Source: UBA1858 sp963926275 (GTDB lineage: Bacteria > Pseudomonadota > Gammaproteobacteria > UBA4575). From it: a stretch of DNA of 7,522 nt. Positions 6,004 to 7,522 of this stretch are shown one piece after another. A model generated the notes under the pieces. The model was not told the DNA's origin, did no database searches, and saw nothing but the letters and a program-made list of their open reading frames with translations. The position numbers were made by a program, and so were the translations under genes. Location of the stretch: positions 1 to 7,522 of the forward strand of contig CAWUWP010000101.1 of NCBI GenBank assembly GCA_963926275.1, written 5' to 3'. How positions within the stretch are numbered: position 1 is the stretch's first letter; the number at the start of each line of letters is the position of its first letter.

Positions 6004-7421
6004 TAGAGACCTTCAAGAAATGTAAGTAATTGTTGACGCGATTTCTGGTCTAGCGCCATCACGGCATCTCGCTGTGATAAAGCTTCGCCACCATGCCATA
6101 AAATGGCTTCTAACAGGCTACGTGCACGTCCATCATGCAGGTAATAGTTGTGATCATTGTTGTTAACAGCATGACCGATGCCCCACAAAGGCGCAGTACG
6201 CCACTCTCTGCCCGTTGCATCACCTTCTGGGCGATTATCCGATAAATCATCCCCCATATCATGCAACAACATATCGGTGTACGGGAATATTATTCTGTGA
6301 TGGTTTTGTTTAACCTGAGTACTCGCACCTGTGACATATTTAGGCGTATGACAGCGCTGGCAGCCAAGCTCATTAAAAACCTTTTCACCCTTGCTCGAGT
6401 TAGAACCACTATCTTTAATCGCGCTAGGTACGGGTAAATGAGCAATGTACAAATTCACCAAATCTACAATTTGTTGACTTGCTTCTAGGTTTCCATAGGC
6501 GGGGCTATTTCCATTTGGCGCAATCTGACACTTTTCTTGCTGCGATGTGCAATCGCCAGCAGCATCATTAAACAAGGGAACAGACAAACCAATATCATTT
6601 AAAAAGGCGTGTTGCACTTGCTCATTAATCGTTGGCAGCCCTGCTTTGAAACCAAAACGACCCAAGGCAAGCTTTGACAAACTATGACTCCACACCCAGT
6701 TTGGACGACCAGAGATTCCATCATTATCTTTATCATCGGGATCAGCGTTATTAACAATGTCTTGTTCGTCTATGGCTTCTAACAATCCTAAGCCGGTTAT
6801 GGGTGGTGCCAGACGAGGCGACAACCGCGCTTGAGCATGCAATGGTCCATAACCCAAGTCGTCAATCTGAAATATAGGCTTACTCAATTTAGTGCTACTA
6901 CCGTCTGCATACTTCAATGAAATTTCTGTATAGGCGACGGAATGATGGTACTCAGCTGGGTGCCCTGGTATTGCAAAATTTTGCAGTTGTATTCCATACA
7001 TAGGGTCAGGCACATTATTAATGCGCTTCTCTAACAATTGTTTTTTTTGAGACTCACTTTGTGCAGGGATATCAATACGCATCAAAAAGCCTGACTTTCC
7101 AGCAGCGCTGACAGGCACTCGCCCTCTACCATTATCAGGATGACAAGCTGAGCACGACCGAGCGTTATACAGTGGGCCCAATCCATCGGCATTGAGTGTT
7201 GATGCCGGGGCTGTCACCCATACACGTTCAAACAGACTTTGACCAACTTTAACATTCAGACGAGTGTCTTTATCTAAGCTAACCTCTGATTCAATAGTCG
7301 CCTTATCATTATGATCAGTACTGTTTGCAAAAATTATATTTGCAACCAAACAACACAAGCAGACTAGCCATATAGACGATTGTTTACTTGTCAAAATTCT
7401 CTCATTAGTGCTCACATTCAC
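6003..7421 (-). CDS. Di-haem oxidoredictase family protein (DUF1111, 'thiol oxidoreductase'), periplasmic c-type cytochrome
   Basis: The 472-residue protein carries two c-type haem sites, CSACH (90-94) and CQRCH (354-358), predicting covalent haem attachment in the periplasm. Family blocks include LGPLYNARSCSACH (81-94), DPMYGIQLQNFAIPGH (139-154), a calcium-loop-like acidic stretch DPDDKDNDGISGRPN (227-241), YTDMLLHDMGDDL (381-393), APLWGIG (410-416) and YLHDGRARSLLEAILWHGGE (427-446). A further cysteine pair (C291, C298) may form a disulphide. It is related to MauG/bacterial cytochrome c peroxidases; the 'thiol oxidoreductase' name has weak experimental backing. A hydrophobic stretch at about 17-33 is the export signal, with cleavage likely near FANS. 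The annotated start is GTG at 7421, three bases after the previous stop. A TTG at codon 10 (7394) with GAGAG shortly upstream is an alternative that shortens the n-region. It overlaps the imelysin gene by one base. Confidence 0.92.
   Translation of the reverse strand: MNVSTNERILTSKQSSIWLVCLCCLVANIIFANSTDHNDKATIESEVSLDKDTRLNVKVGQSLFERVWVTAPASTLNADGLGPLYNARSCSACHPDNGRGRVPVSAAGKSGFLMRIDIPAQSESQKKQLLEKRINNVPDPMYGIQLQNFAIPGHPAEYHHSVAYTEISLKYADGSSTKLSKPIFQIDDLGYGPLHAQARLSPRLAPPITGLGLLEAIDEQDIVNNADPDDKDNDGISGRPNWVWSHSLSKLALGRFGFKAGLPTINEQVQHAFLNDIGLSVPLFNDAAGDCTSQQEKCQIAPNGNSPAYGNLEASQQIVDLVNLYIAHLPVPSAIKDSGSNSSKGEKVFNELGCQRCHTPKYVTGASTQVKQNHHRIIFPYTDMLLHDMGDDLSDNRPEGDATGREWRTAPLWGIGHAVNNNDHNYYLHDGRARSLLEAILWHGGEALSQRDAVMALDQKSRQQLLTFLEGL
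6010..6014 (-). promoter_or_regulatory. Shine-Dalgarno GAAGG of the imelysin gene inside the di-haem coding end
   Basis: GAAGG is encoded in the last two sense-codon positions before the di-haem stop (GAA GGT CTC TAA). It lies six bases before the imelysin ATG, which itself overlaps the stop as TAATG. This is a typical coupled-translation junction and confirms the ATG at 6003. Confidence 0.7.
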
Positions 7422-7424
7422 TAT

Positions 7425-7522
7425 TTACTTTTCTAACAAATGTTCATAACGCTTGTCAGTGAGCGTTCCCATAAAGGCAACCAGCGCGTCAATACGGCGA
7501 TCATCTAATGCAGGGCCTTTTT
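7425..7522 (-). CDS. C-terminal end of a cytochrome c peroxidase/MauG-like protein (partial)
   Basis: Only the last 31 codons and the stop are in the window; the gene enters from the right edge. The visible tail includes ALDDRRIDALVAFMGTLTD (4-22) and then KRYEHLLEK. An IxALVAFMxTLTD ending of this kind is typical of the C-terminal helix of di-haem cytochrome c peroxidase/MauG-like (including MbnH-like) proteins. It is unlike the GFNxLDGD ending of imelysins. No haem motif falls in this fragment, so the family call rests on this helix and on context. Its TAA is followed by ATA and then the GTG start of the di-haem gene in the same frame, so the two are almost certainly co-transcribed. It could instead be another c-type cytochrome. 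Confidence 0.6.
   Translation of the reverse strand, partial: KGPALDDRRIDALVAFMGTLTDKRYEHLLEK

Noticed and set aside
6718..6748. Fur-box-like AT-rich string of ATTATC/TTATCA units
   Set aside because: It encodes the acidic DPDDKDNDG loop of the di-haem protein, where repeated Asp codons create the pattern. It is inside a gene and not near a promoter.

Overview
The window looks like chromosomal DNA of a Gram-negative, probably gammaproteobacterial, organism with moderately AT-rich DNA (roughly 40% GC by eye). The basis is a complete envelope-spanning RND efflux set, Sec and Tat signal peptides, periplasmic c-type cytochromes, and tight operons with Shine-Dalgarno sites. Every supported gene is on the minus strand, so transcription runs from position 7522 towards 1. 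I see no transposases, tRNA or rRNA genes, CRISPR arrays or phage genes.

The first transcription unit (7522 to 3891) is a periplasmic redox/metal cassette. In transcription order it holds the last 31 codons of a cytochrome c peroxidase/MauG-like protein, a di-haem oxidoredictase (DUF1111 family, two CxxCH motifs), an imelysin-family (M75-like) protein, and a Tat-exported DUF1513 protein. Junctions are very tight: a 3-nt gap in the same frame, a TAATG overlap, and an 11-nt overlap. This implies translational coupling and one shared job. Imelysin-like proteins and periplasmic haem proteins are associated with iron or copper handling in the envelope (compare EfeO/EfeB). The exact function of this cassette is not established.

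A spacer (3700-3890) follows. It contains several short palindromes, a weak hairpin with a T-run after the DUF1513 gene, and a possible -10 element almost touching the next start codon.

The second unit (3699 to 1 and beyond) is a czcICBA-type heavy-metal efflux operon. It encodes a small His/Cys-rich exported protein (CzcI-like), the outer-membrane channel CzcC, the periplasmic adaptor CzcB with a His/acid-rich N-terminus, and the first 354 residues of the inner-membrane pump CzcA, cut by the window edge. Together these would carry divalent cations such as Zn/Co/Cd, or possibly Cu/Ag, from the periplasm or cytoplasm out across the outer membrane. The residues in CzcA that separate Zn/Co/Cd from Cu/Ag pumps lie outside the window.

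The most interesting part is the di-haem/imelysin/DUF1513 cassette, an uncharacterised conserved set beside a metal exporter. Its imelysin lacks the histidine of the classic GxHxxE motif.
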